In this document: positions 36,901 to 49,129 of the stretch, piece by piece
Layout: the number at the start of each line of letters is the position of its first letter
Numbering within the stretch: position 1 is the stretch's first letter
From: Mallotus nudiflorus
Taxonomy: Eukaryota; Streptophyta; Magnoliopsida; Malpighiales; Euphorbiaceae
DNA: 64,000 nt
Reading direction: 5' to 3'
NCBI GenBank assembly: GCA_947683625.1
Contig: CANTUR010000669.1
Span: 620,001 to 684,000, forward strand
The notes under the pieces: model-generated
The model's database searches: none
Seen by the model: the letters and a program-made list of their open reading frames with translations, nothing else
What the model was told of the DNA's origin: nothing
Program-made: the position numbers and the translations under genes

Positions 36901-37194
36901 AATTGGAGTGATGAAATAGTGATAAAAGTGTTGAAAAATATTTATGAAGCCCTACCAAAAAATACAGGCAAACTTATAATAATGAATGCAATAGTCCCAG
37001 AAGCAGAAGCTGCGATGACAAGCAAGTCAGCACAGTATGTAACAAGGCTTGACAATACAATGTTGATGCAGCCTTCAGGGAAAGAGAGAACTGCCAAGGA
37101 ATTTGAGTCCTTGACCATCGCTGCTGGATTCTCTAATTTTCATGTTGCTTGTGTTGCTCGTGGTATCTGGGCTGTCATGGAATGCTACAAGTGA
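33932..37194 (+). CDS. COMT-like O-methyltransferase (4 exons)
   Basis: Predicted exons: 33932-34359, 34710-35020, 36714-36778 and 36889-37194, GT-AG introns, phases consistent, 369 residues (family about 360). It belongs to the class II plant SAM-dependent O-methyltransferases that methylate caffeic acid and other phenolics in the cytosol. It has an N-terminal dimerisation domain (about 16-110), the SAM site L-V-D-V-G-G-G-T-G-K (207-216), F-D-L-P, G-G-D-M and the Lys of A-I-M-I-K. The catalytic His is present (H272, in D-T-C-H-N-W). The residue after it is Asn where Asp is usual, and the Glu that normally flanks the His (E297 in alfalfa COMT) is Asn301 (I-I-M-N-A-I-V-P). The second Glu, in G-K-E-R-T (E334), is kept. 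An unusual Glu/Ala repeat lies near the N-terminus. Substrate unknown; altered activity is possible. Confidence 0.9.
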
Positions 37195-38754
37195 TTTATA
37201 TATATATATAAATAAGGCATTAGCCCCTGCAATTTGTGCAAAAAACTTATATATTGATACAGAAAAATGAATGTAAAAGTTGTAAAAAGTTTATATATTT
37301 TTTTAATTAATGGAAAGTTTAATTACATGTTGATATACTGTATAACAGATGATAACCTATAATTAAAATTAATTTTATTAGATACTTTATGTATTATTTT
37401 TCCTTAACTAATATTATAAAAAAATTATATTAATAAATGAAGGCATATAAAATACTCATTATAAAAAAGGTATTGAAAAGAACAAAAAACTTAACAATAA
37501 AAGAATTTATACCTTCTTTTAGCACCTTAAATACGAATGACCACTGTGGTTTATTAAAAGAATAGGGAAAAAAGAAAGAAAAGAATGAAAACTATAAAAT
37601 GTGATTATGAAAAGGAAAACTTTTGTTTATAGTTGGATATTTTATGTTTGAATAATAAAAATAAATTATATATATATTTTTATATTATAGACCTAACCAT
37701 AAAATGTACCAAAATAAACAAAAAATAAACTCTAAAAAATGAATGTAAAAAAAGGATGTGATAATATTTAGTTAATTTAAAAGTATTTTGTAGTGTGAAA
37801 AGGAGAAAAGATCGGAAATGTTCATTAGAGAAGTGTCCATATTTTCTTTTTTCTTGAAAAATAATAGCTGTTGACTTGGTCGCCTCGCCTAGACACCGGT
37901 TGCTTAAGTAAAAAATTTAATTTAATAAGTATGATTATTCATTAAAAAATACATCTATTTAGTAATTTATTAAAGCTGAGTCCGTCTTTTTTAAAGTGCC
38001 ATTCATTCATTTTGCTTCTGCTATTAGATTCTATATTTATTTATGTATTATTGTAAATTTATAGATTAGTTATATGTGTGAATTTCATTATTCACACAGT
38101 GACACAAGGATTAAAATAATAAGATAAGTTATTTTAATAATTTTATGGTTTTTATTTGCAAAATATTTGTGAACTTACCAATTATTATAAGTTTTTTCTC
38201 AAAAATTTTACTAATTTTTATAAAATTTGAACCGAGTAGGCATGATAATATATATAATAATAAAATTTGAAACAAAATTAATAAGAGAAAATTTCAACTC
38301 ATATATCTTTTGACCAGTTTTATTTTGTTTATGACTGTTTCTTTCACTTTTATTTTTACTGTTTTCATTTTTATCCCAAAAGTGGTCCATTTTTTAAACT
38401 TTAGCATTAATCGTGTGACAAATTAATAATTTAGTCCTAACAAATGACTAAATTAGTTCCTATAAAAAAATTAGTAAAATTAATAATAATCTATTTATTA
38501 TTTTTAAGGTATATTTAATTTAAATTAATTGTATTTATTTATTTAATTTGAATATTTTAAATAATTTAATTTTATATTCTAAATAATTTTTTTATTTTAA
38601 AATTTACTATTATTTAGAATATAAAAATTAAGTTAATTAAACAATAAATTACCTATAGTCTTCAATAATTATTTTTTTATAATTATTTAAAATTTAAAAA
38701 TTAAACTAATTAAAGTAAAAATTACCCATAATTTTTAATAATTATTTTTTCAAT
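37195..38754. other. 3' region and AT-rich intergenic DNA
   Basis: Begins with a short TA repeat (37198-37210) in the probable 3' untranslated region of the methyltransferase. The rest is AT-rich with no supportable gene. Confidence 0.5.
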
Positions 38755-39049
38755 AAAAATAACAAAAAAAATTATGAAATATATCAAATAAATTATTATT
38801 TTTATTGTTTATACTAATAAAGTAAAAATTATATTTATGGTCTTAATTTTATTATTAATAATGAAAAAACAGAAAAAAGAACAAAAATCAACAAAAATAA
38901 ATAAAAATCAACAACAATCAACAACTATAAATTTTGTTGCTTTTGTTGCTTTTAGTTGATTTTTGTTGTATGTTTCAATTGTTTTTGTTGTTGTTTTTTG
39001 TTTATATTCGTTGATTTTTGTTAAAAATAACAATAAAAATTATGAGATA

Positions 39050-40354
39050 TGAAAAGAGTCCTAGAGGGGGGGTGAATAAGACTATCAAATAAAAATGAGA
39101 AATTAAATGAATTTTTTGCAAGAATTAAGTAGAAGTTGAGAAGGAAGAATGAAGAATACAAAGGTTTAAGGAGTTCGGATTCAATAACAATCTTACGTCT
39201 CCACCTAACTTATCCCCAAGTTAGAATTTTCAATCACCCACAATCTTATTCATAGGATTAAGATTATACAAGAGTTTTATGGCTCACTCTTATAACTTTA
39301 CAACATGAGTTTTCAAGGCTCACTCAAAAAACCAAAACCCAAGTGTTTCAATGGACAACACTTAAGCCAATTCCTTTAGAAATAAATCTCACTTCCCTTC
39401 TAATCTAACCCAAGATTTAAGATGAAGAGAAATTCTATTTCTAACACACACCCAACTCTCACAAGAGTTATGCAAATAAATAATTATTTAAGAGAATTTG
39501 AGAGCTCAATGAAAGCTTAAGAGATAATAAAAATGATAAAACAGGTTGTTTTACTTCCATTTAGCTCTAGAGGTATTTATATTAAAAAATATAGCTGTTG
39601 GAGGTGCAAATGATGTGTCCAACGTATATATTTTGAATTATTGAGACTGATGCTGTCAGACAGCTATTCATGGATTGAAACCGTAATTGGCTTCTCAGGA
39701 CGTTTGAATTTGCCCACACTTTCTTTATAAAATCTGTAGATATTTGAATTATCTTTCCATATCAACTTGAATCACCTAAATTTGACTTCTGTAGCTCGGG
39801 ATATGTCCAAATTACTGAGGATTGTGTAATCTGAAATGCAGAATACTGTCAGACAACTATACACAAGTTGAAGCCGTGATATGCTCCTGAAGAAATTCGA
39901 ATTTGCCCATATTTTCTTTATAAAAGTTGTAGATATTTTACTTATATTTCTATAGCATTTTGAATCACCTTAATTGGACTTCTGTAACTCAAGATGTGTC
40001 CAAAATACTAAGAGATGTGCAGTCTGAGATGGCAGACGTATACGTGAATTTCAACTCAAAATTTTCATAACCAAATGAACTTGGATTTTCACAAAAAATC
40101 ACAATTCAGAAAGATCAAGATGTCTACTTAAAATTTTAAGAAGCTCATTTTCTCATTTAAGAGCTCTAAATATGTCAAAAGCCTTCTTCAATCTTAGAGG
40201 TTCAATCAGCCCGAAAAGTCACTATACATCCAAAAGTGTATATGCTTGGTATATGTTTGGTATATAATTCCCCACACACTTAATTGAAATTATTAGTATA
40301 AAAATTGTTTGTCAAAGTCCAAAATTAGGAGTTTGATCATGCAAATGGTCAACA
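39050..40354 (-). repeat. Copia 3' LTR (left copy)
   Basis: Runs TGAAAAGAGTC...GGTCAACA on the plus strand (TGTTGACC...CTCTTTTCA on the coding strand). It contains two internal tandem units of about 193 bp (39653-39845 and 39846-40038), each starting CTGTCAGACA and including GAATTTGCCCA, GTAGATATTT and TTGGACTTCTGTA-like motifs. Confidence 0.93.
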
Positions 40355-41450
40355 ATCTCCCCCTTTTTGGCTTTGACAACCAATTTGAAAAGATGATAAA
40401 TAATATGTGTGTGTGTAAAAAATAAATAATATATATAAGCATACTAAATAAAAATAGCTCTCCCTTTCAAATTAAACAGATGCAAAATAAGAAATAATTT
40501 TGCTCCCCCTTAACATGTGCATAAATTCAATATTTATCATGTATTAGAGCATATAAATAAATGAATTATCATAGCATGTATAAGGGTTTAACAAATATAT
40601 TCCTTTAATAAAAAAATATATTTCTTTATTTCTCCTCCTTATTGGACATGATAAAAAATAAAAAAAATCATTATCCTTCTTGTTAAAAATAAAGACAATA
40701 TAACAAGTTATCAAACAATATGAAGGAAATAATTTTAAACATATATGCATCACAAAATAGTATGTATGCTATATTCAAACATCACATGATCATGTAGAGT
40801 TAATCATACATAATCATGTGGTACTTAGCATATCTTTTATTTATCCCCTAAGCACATAGCTTCTTTAGCTTCTTCTCCCCCTTTGTCAAAGACAAAAAGA
40901 AAAGAGAGAGATATAAGGGGAAATCATGACCTAAGGGAGCCAAAAATACTAAAGGGAATAAAAAATCAAGAACCAAAATAATGCAAACAAAGATATGCAA
41001 AATCTTTATGAAATACATGTCATTCAATGTTGCATGAATAAGCATAATTAATGGTCATGCATAAAAAATTCATGTCATATAAAAACAAATAAGTAAAACA
41101 AGGCTATTTATCACAAGGACAAAACTAGCCACACTTATATTGTTACTATGCATGCAAAAAAAATTATGTGAAATAAATTTAAATAATTTTCTCCCTCTAT
41201 TTCAATGGATCAAAAATGATATTAAAGACACACTATCACATAGTTATGTCACTTACATAAATATATTTTTAAAAAAATTTTCAAATTAACTAGGTACACA
41301 TGCAAACTCAATTATTTTTCCTCCTTTGTTAAAATGCAAAGATAGACCAAATCTTAAAAATATTCATGCATTATGAAAGATAAAAACAATTTCTAAGAAA
41401 ACATAGAAATTAAAAAAACTTAAAAAATTTTCCCTTTTGTCAAAATACAA
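40355..41450 (-). promoter_or_regulatory. Polypurine tract and multiple upstream copies
   Basis: On the minus strand AAAAAGGGGGAGAT (40355-40368) directly precedes the 3' LTR and is the likely functional tract. Related purine tracts recur upstream near 40455, 40502, 40871, 41193, 41323 and 41430. Several are next to the same TTTGTCAAAG-type motif, so they look like copies of one unit. An array of polypurine tracts is a known Sirevirus trait. Confidence 0.7.
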
Positions 41451-41516
41451 ATAAAATTGCATTAAAAAAGAGTTACAATGATGTTAAAATACCAATTATA
41501 AACAAGATATAAAACT

Positions 41517-41757
41517 AACAGCCCATGTCTTATATCCAGAAAATATCTAGAAAATAAACTGAGCATAAACTGTCATAAAATAATTATAAAATAAACAAAC
41601 AACTCATGGTTTATATCCCGAAAATATTCAAAAAATAAACCGAACATAAACTAATGAAGAATAGTTATAAAACACACATAATAGCTCAAAACTTAGATAC
41701 AGAAAGTATACTGAAAATAAACCAAACATAAACTATCACGAAAATACACAAAATAAA
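41517..41757. repeat. Three tandem ~81-bp units between pol and the PPT array
   Basis: Units start near 41517, 41599 and 41679. Each has a CTCAT/CCCAT..T.TATATCC.GAAA.TAT segment followed by AAAATAAAC.GA.CATAAACT. They lie in the non-coding spacer where some Sireviruses carry an env-like frame. No env-like frame remains here. Confidence 0.65.
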
Positions 41758-42080
41758 TATTTTTTTTAGGAGGAGGAATATTTATGCAAAATTAAAATAA
41801 TTAATTAATTGAATTTAGCTCAATAATTAATCATTAACTTGCAAAATAGGAGGGCTTTTGAAAGAAATTTTTTTTTAATGAATCCATATAGATTCAAATC
41901 AAATAAAATTAGCACAAACATCGTGCAAATAGGAAATACAATATATCATGTATATAAAGTAAATTTGCTAAAGCAAATACGTTTAAAACAAAATATATAC
42001 ATGATGCTGAAAATAATAATTTTTTTAAAGAACATGATCACATAAGACTTTAATCATCAATTCATCAATTTAGCAAATGA

Positions 42081-45000
42081 TCAAGACAAGCTGGACCCAT
42101 CAATCATATCAAGTTCATGCTTAATAAAATTTAATCTTTCCTCACAAAGAGGCTTGGTAAAGATGTCTGCTAATTGATGTTTAGTATCAACAAAATCAAG
42201 AAAGATATCACCATTTTGCACATGATCACGCAAGAAGTGATGTCTAATATCAATATGCTTAGTTCTAGAATGCTGAATGGGATTCTTACTAAGGTTTATA
42301 GCACTTGTATTATCACATTTAATTGGAATGTGATTAATATCAATGCCATAGTCCAAAATTTGTTGTTTTTGCCATAGAACTTAGGTGCAACAACAACTAG
42401 CTGCCACATATTCTGCTTCAGCGGTGGACAAGGCAACAGAAACTTGTTTTTTACTAAACCAAGAAACTAAGCAATTTCCTAAAATTTGACAAGTTCCAAA
42501 AGTGCTTTTTCTATCTAGTAGGCTACCGGCAAAATCAGCATCAGAATAACTAATCAAGTCAAAGGAAGAACTCCTAGGATACCAAAGTCCTAAATGTAAT
42601 GTACCACAAAGATATTTAAAATTTTTTTTGATAGCATTCAAATGAGACTCTCTAGGACTTGATTGAAATCTAGCACACAAGTAAGTAGCAAACATAATAT
42701 CGGGTCTACTAGCAGTTAAATAAAGAAGGGATCCGATCATACCTCTAAATCGCTTTTCATCAATCGGTTTACCATTCTCATCCTTATTTAGTTTGGTTGT
42801 TGTGCTTATTGGAGTTTTGCTTGATTTAGCTCCATCCATTCCAAACTTCTTGAGAATGTCCCTTGTATCTTTGGTTTGATTAATGAAAATCCCATCTTCA
42901 CATTGCTTGATTTGAAGTCCAAGAAAGAACTTGAGTTCTCCCATCATACTCATCTCAAATTCTCCTTGCATTAGCTTAGAAAATTCCTCACACAAGCAAT
43001 GGTCAGTAGCACCGAAAATAATATCATCAACATAAATTTGAACAATTAATAAATCATGCTTGGATTTCTTTATGAAAAGAGTTGTGTCAACTTTTCCTTT
43101 AGAGAAACCTTTCTCTAGTAAAAAGTTACTCAATCTTTCATACCAAGCTCTTGGAGCTTGTTTCAATCTATACAATGCTTTTGACAATTTAAAAACATGA
43201 TTTGGAGAGTTAAAATTTTCAAAACCCGGAGGTTGTTCAACATATACCTCCTCTTCAATAAAACCATTTAAAAATGCACTTTTAACATCCATTTGATAAA
43301 TTTTAAAATTCATGTATGATGCAAATGCAAGTAGCATCCTAATAGCTTCTAACCTTGCAACGGGGGCAAAGGTTTCATCATAATCAATGCCTTCCTCTTG
43401 ATTATAACCTTTAGCTACTAGTCTAGCTTTGTTCCTAGTTATGACACCTTGTTCATTCATCTTATTTCTAAACACCCATTTGGTGCCTATAATAGGATGA
43501 TGTTTAGGTCTAGGAACTAAGGTCCAAACCTTATTTCTCTCAAATTGATTTAACTCTTCTTATATAGCAAGGACCCAAAATTCATCACACAAAGCATCAT
43601 CAATATTTTTGCGTTCAATTTGAGAAATGAAGGCTAAATTAACAGTAGATTTTAATTGAGATCTAGTAGTTACCCCTTTTGCAGTGTCACCTATAATGAG
43701 GTCTTGAGGGTGAGCTTTCTTCAATTGCCAATCCTTTAGAAGTTCATCCTTCAAGGTAGGTTGAGATGTCTCCTTATTTTCCTTCTTGCTTGGCTCTTCA
43801 AGTTCCAAAGGCTTACTAGCATTTTCTTCTTGTGTTTCCATAATCTCATTGTCACCTACAAGATCATCAACACTACAAACATCCTTTCTAGGATCAAGTG
43901 AGTTTGATTCATCAAATACCACATGCATTGACTCTTTAACTACTAGAGTTCTCTTATTAAAGACTCTATATGCCTTACTAGAGATGGAATAGCCTAGGAA
44001 AATTCCTTCATTGGCTTTGGAATCAAATTTTCCAAGATTATCCTTGGTGTTCAATATAAAGCACTTGCATCCAAATACTCTTAGATATGAGATTTTAGAT
44101 TTTCTATTATTCCATAGCTCATAAGACGTTTTATTTAAAATTGGTCTTTTGAAAACTCGGTTTGAAATATAACAAGATGTATTAACGGCTTCCGCCCAAA
44201 AGTATAAAGGCAAATTATACTCATGAAGCATTGTTCTAGCCATTTCCACAAGAGTTCTATTTTTCCTTTCAACTACCCCATTTTGTTGAGGGGTTCTAGG
44301 AGATGAAAATGTATGAGAAATATCATTTTCATTACAATAGTTTTTGAAAAATTCATTTTCAAATTCGGTTCCATGATCACTTCTAATGGATGAAATATAA
44401 AATCCTTTTTCTTTTTGAACTATTTTTGAAAAATTTTCAAAAGCTTTAAATGCATCATTCTTATGAGCAAGAAAATATACCCAAGTGTATCTAGAGTAGT
44501 CATCAACCAATACATAAGCATAGTGCATTCCACCGAGACTAGCAACTCTAGTTGGTCCAAATAAATCCATATGTATAAGTTCAAGTGGCCTAGAGGTGGA
44601 CACTACATTTTTTAGCTTAAATGAGGACTTGGATTGTTTTCCCTTTTGACAAGCATCACAAGGTTTATCTTTAGTGAATTCAAGCTTAGGTAAACCAAGT
44701 ACAAGTTCATGTTTACAAAGATAATTTAAAAGCTTAAAATTTGCAAGTCCTAATCTTCTATGCCATGTCCATGTGTCATGGGAGATAGAAACTAAGCATT
44801 TTATGTCTTTTTTATCAATTTTATTCAAATCAATGACATAAGCATTGTCTACTCTTTCACCACTAAAAATAATTTTATTTTCATCAAGACTACTAACAAA
44901 GCAATTTTTAGGATAAAAAGTTACTTTATTTCCCATGTCACATAGTTGACTTATACTAAGCAGATTGTGTTTAAGACCATTAACAAACAACACATGATGT

Positions 45001-45191
45001 ATAGATAAGGATTGAGGATTACCTATTTCTCCAATGCCAATAATTTTTCCTTTTGCATTATCTCTGAAAGTAACGTGTCCTCCATCCTTAGCATCAAGTT
45101 TGTTGAATTGCTCTTTGTCTCCTGTCATGTGCCTTGAACATCCATTATCGAGATACCACTTGCTTTTTGTTCTTGTGGATTTCAAGCACAT
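42081..45191 (-). pseudogene. Copia pol: protease, integrase, RT, RNase H (broken)
   Basis: One reading frame runs from 45191 to 42081 with two nonsense codons: TAA 43562-43560 and TAA 42383-42381, each one C-to-T step from a Gln codon. The protease region reads W-Y-L-D-N-G-C-S-R-H-M where D-S-G is normal. Integrase shows the His/Cys site (H-R-R-L-G...C-D-A-C) and the acidic core (H-M-D-L-F-G-P; S-D-H-G-T-E-F). Reverse transcriptase has K-A-R-L-V-A-K-G, Q-M-D-V-K-S-A-F-L-N-G and Y-V-D-D-I-I-F-G. RNase H has Y-S-D-A-D-F-A-G and the A-D-I-F-T-K-P end. An in-frame TAG directly precedes 45191, so the join to gag is also broken. Confidence 0.92.
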
Positions 45192-45433
45192 CTACACAAT
45201 ACAATTTAAGTGTTCTTTTGAACCCAAACCTTTCTTAGTCTAGGTTGGTTAGTTTTAAGATAATCCGTAGGAAGTAAGTTCATATGCAGTTTTCCATAAA
45301 AACACACATTATTGGTATATCCTTTAATCATGCAATATGAACATACAATATTTTTAAATTTATTTCTCCTAGAATGAAATGCTTTCCTAGTGTGCGCAGC
45401 ATGCCTTTGGTGTTGTGTGTATCTTTTATTATT

Positions 45434-47222
45434 TTATGACATTGAGTGAGACATACATTGGCAATGGTGATGAACATTTCGATAAGTTTGTGCAATATGT
45501 TTATGTGCATTGTGTTGTGCAACATGCCTATTATAGTTACGTCTGGTGTACATATAAGCATGCTTAGGTTGAGGTGCTCTAGTTTGAGACTTACCTTTTT
45601 GTGTTAATGAAGGGTTAATCTTATGAGATTTTGCCTTGCTATTTAACACATGAGATTTTTTAGCTTGAATCTCATTTGAGGTTGAAGGAGTAGAATCATG
45701 TGAAACTTTAACAAAAGTAATATGTGATGAGGATGATGAAGACATTCCATTTTTATATCCAATTCCATGGGTATCTCCATGAAATTTTTGAGAGTTAAGA
45801 AGACTATCTAAAGTTTCTTTTCCTCTCTTAAATTTAGCAATGGAATTTTTTAATTCTAAGACTTCTTTAGAAAGCTTATGATTTTCATCATTTGCTTTTT
45901 TAAGTTGGTCTTCCAAAGAATTAAAAGATTTAGCATCACTAATAAGTTTTTCATTTGATGCAACAAGTTTAGCAAAATTAATTTTTAAACACTTAAAATC
46001 CTTATTTAAGCTAGCTAAGTCATGCTTATATTTTTTCTTCTTAGATAACAAACTTTTGCATTTACCAAGAAATTTGCTCACAATAGAACTCTCATCATCA
46101 TCATCATTATCACAATATTCATCACAATCATCAAAGGAAGAGCAAGAAGTGAATGGTACCTCATTTTCATTTTTAATGGCCATGAAGCAAAGATTGGCAA
46201 CTTCTTGTTGTTCCTCTTCCTCTTTGGATTCGAAGGAATCATCCCAAGTAGCTTTGAATGCCTTCTTCTTATCTTTTGCTCCTTTGCTCTTGAATTTGAG
46301 TTTGGGACATTCACTTATAATGTGTCCCGATTTCTTGCATTCATAGCAAGTAACCTCTTTTATTTTCTTCCTCCCATCTCCTTTGAACTTCTTGTTGAAG
46401 TCCCTTGTTCTTGAGAAATTTTTCTTTCTTAAGAACTTCTTGAAGTTCCTAGTGAGCATGGCAATGTCACCATCTTCATCACTAGAATCTTTGATACTTT
46501 CCTCTTCACTATCTTCTTGAAGAGCTTTTAGAGCAATGCTCTTTTTCTTTTCTTCTTTCTCTTCTTGTTCTTCACCTCTTTGCTTGATGATGAGCTTATG
46601 TGTCAAGAGCTTACCAATGAGCACATCGGTTGATAGAGTGGAGAGGTCTTGAGCTTCCTTAATTGAAGTAACATGAGATTCCCAATCCTTCTTAGGCAGG
46701 ATTCTTAGAATCTTATTGTTTACTTCTTCCTTGGAGAAATGTTTTCCAAGTTTCTTGAGGGTTGTGAGAAGAGCATTAAGACGATTTGTCATCTCTGTGA
46801 TTGATTCATAAGGCTTCATTTTGAAGAGTTCATATTCATACATATGAAGTTGAACCTTCTTACTTTTTATTTGAATGTTGCCTTCGTAATGGTTTTCTAA
46901 GGTCTTCCACATTTCTTTAGCCGACATACAATGTTGAAGCTTGCCTCCTTCTTCTCTTATCATTGAAGAGACTAGAGTAATCATAGTTTTTTTTATTTTT
47001 GTGATTTTCTTCCTTTTGATTAATACTCCATTGGCTTCTTGCAATAGTGGTTACCACACCATCAATGACAGTTGTAGGCGGTTCCCAACCTCTTAAGACA
47101 ATGTCCCAAAGTTTGATGGAATCACAATTAAGATATAACTCCATTTTGAATTTCTAATGTGGATAGTCACTACCATCAAAGAATGGTTTAAGAGAAGAGA
47201 TGTTTTGTGATTCACTCCCCAT
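45434..47222 (-). pseudogene. Copia gag (frameshifted)
   Basis: The start is ATG at 47222 (M-G-S-E-S-Q), followed by P-F-F-D-G-S-D-Y-P-H and a TAG at 47156-47154 where Trp is expected. The frame changes in the T8 run at 46987-46994, after which about 530 codons stay open. They hold the gag core (M-W-K-T-L-E...M-T-N-R-L-N), a CCHC knuckle (C-Y-E-C-K-K-S-G-H-I-I-S-E-C), a long acidic and Lys-rich part and a Ser-rich end. A second frame change separates it from pol between about 45434 and 45191. Confidence 0.88.
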
Positions 47223-47259
47223 GATCTTGTATTCTAGTAATAAAGTACCTAGAATTCAA

Positions 47260-47271
47260 GCTCTAATACCA
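47260..47271 (-). promoter_or_regulatory. Copia primer-binding site (tRNA-iMet type, one mismatch)
   Basis: TGGTATTAGAGC on the minus strand, two bases inside the 5' LTR. It differs at one base from the usual TGGTATCAGAGC. Confidence 0.85.
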
Positions 47272-47273
47272 AA

Positions 47274-48581
47274 TGAAAAGAGTCATAGAGGGGGGGGGGT
47301 GAATAGGACTATCAAATAAAAATGAGAAATTAAATGAATTTTTTGCAAGAATTAAGTAGAAGTTGAGAAGGAAGAATGAAGAACACAAAGATTTAAGGAG
47401 TTCGGATTCAATAACAATCCTACATCTCCACCTAACTTATCCCCAAGTTAGGATTTTCAATCACCCATAATCTTATTCACAGGATTAAGATTATACAAGA
47501 GTTTTATGGCTCACTCTTATAACCTTACAACATGAGTTTTCAAGACTCACTAAAAAAACCAAAACCCAAGTGTTTCAATAGACAACACTTAAGCCAATTC
47601 CTTTAGAAATAAATCTCACTTCCTTTCTAATCTAACCTAAGATTTAAGATGAAGAGAAATTCTATTTCTAACACACACCCAACTCTCATAAGAGTTATAT
47701 AAACAAAGAATTATTTAAGAGAATTTGAGAGCTCAATGAAAGCTTAAGAGATAATAAAAATGATAAAACAAGTTGCTTCACTTCCATTTAGCTCTAGAGG
47801 TATGTATACTAAAAAATATAGCTGTTGGAGGTGCAAATGATGTGTCCAATATGTATATTTTGAATTATTGAGACTGATGCTGTCAGATAGCTATTCATGG
47901 ATTGAAACCGTAATTGGCTCCTCAGGACGTTTGAATTTTCCCACACTTTCTTCATAAAATCTGTAGATATTTGAATTATCTTTCCATATCAACTTGAATC
48001 ACCTAAATTTGACTTCTGTAGCTCAGGATATGTCCCAATTACTGAAGATTATGCAATCTGAAATGTAGAATACTGTCAGACAGCTATACACAAGTTGAAG
48101 CCGTGATCTACTCCTGAAGAAATTCGAATTTGCCCATATTTTCTTCATAAACGTTGTAGATATTTGACTTATATTTTCATAGCATTTTAAATCACCTTAA
48201 TTGGACTTCTGTAACTCAAGATATGTCCAAAATACTAAGAGATGTGCAGTCTGAGATGGCAGACGTATATGTGAATTTCAACTCAAAATTTGCATAACCA
48301 AATGAACTTGGATTTTCACAAAAAAACCCAATTTAGAAAGCTCAAGATGTCTACTTAAAATGTTAAGAAGCTTATTTTCTCATTTAAGAGCTCTAAATAT
48401 GTCAAAAGCCTTCTTCAATCTTAGAGGTTCAATCAGCCCGAAAAGTCACTATACATCCAAAAGTGTATATGCTTGTTATATGTTTGGTATATAATTCCCT
48501 ACACACTTAATTGAAATTATTAGTATAAAAATTGTTTGTCAAAGTCCAAAATTAGGAGTTTGATCATGCAAATGGTCAACA
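47274..48581 (-). repeat. Copia 5' LTR (right copy)
   Basis: Co-linear with the left LTR, including the two ~193-bp internal units (about 47880-48262). It differs by scattered substitutions and by a longer G run near 47290. Confidence 0.93.
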
Positions 48582-49029
48582 AGATATATAAAAAATTATT
48601 ATTTTTATCATTAATACTAATGAAAGTAAAAAATTTATTTATGGCCTTAATTTTGTCATTAATAATGAAAAATAATTTAAAAAATAGTAAAAAATAAAAA
48701 AATAAACAAAAATAAACAACAATCAACAATATAAATTTTTGTTGTTTTAGGTTTTTTTTTTTATTTTTTTTATGTTGCAAATACATCATAAGGATTATAA
48801 ACTTATTACATATTGATGATTAATAAGTATCAAATAATTTTTTTAAAAAAAGAAGTTGTTAGACATTTTAATAAACAAACTAAAGTAAAAAAATAAAATC
48901 CTTGAAATATAAAAGTAGAAAATTTTGTTTATTTATTGTTGTTACAATCATTGAAGATATATGTTGTTTGGTTTAACAACAATTGAAAATATTTAGTTCA
49001 TAATTATTCATTTGAAAAAAAAAAGTCTT

Positions 49030-49031
<2 letters not shown>

Positions 49032-49073
<42 letters not shown>
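49032..49073. repeat. (AT)n microsatellite
   Basis: An uninterrupted AT tract in the AT-rich interval between the Copia element and the glutamate-1-semialdehyde aminomutase gene. Confidence 0.95.
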
Positions 49074-49074
<1 letters not shown>

Positions 49075-49129
49075 CAAAATAAAAAAATTGAGAATAAAAT
49101 AAAAACAATATCTTAAATTTTTTTAAAAA

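Larger units (their letters stand above)
39050..48581 (-). mobile_element. Sirevirus-type Ty1/Copia retrotransposon (9.5 kb)
   Basis: A complete element with 1.3-kb TG...CA LTRs (39050-40354 and 47274-48581) and a perfect 5-bp target duplication AGATA (39045-39049, 48582-48586). It codes on the minus strand in the Copia order gag, protease, integrase, reverse transcriptase, RNase H. Long LTRs, a gag with one CCHC knuckle followed by a long Lys/Glu-rich tail, and several polypurine tracts before the 3' LTR point to the Sirevirus (SIRE/Maximus) clade. The LTRs differ by a few percent by eye. Frameshifts and stops make it non-autonomous. Confidence 0.92.
38755..48790. repeat. Tandem duplication (~265-bp unit) split by the Copia element
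   Basis: Unit 1 is about 38755-39018. Unit 2 starts at about 39019 and, once the Copia insertion (39050-48581) and one AGATA are removed, continues at 48587 to about 48790. Both units read AAAAATAACA..AAAAATTATGA, then AAATTATTATTTTTAT, ACTAAT.AAAGTAAAAA, TTTATGG.CTTAATTTT and ATTAATAATGAAAAA, and end in CAACAATCAACA and a TTGTTG-rich tail. The element therefore landed in the second copy of an existing duplication. Confidence 0.7.

Noticed and set aside
41839..42045. Env-like third frame in the Sirevirus
   Set aside because: The short frame is AT-driven, lacks a signal or membrane pattern, and lies on the strand opposite to gag-pol.
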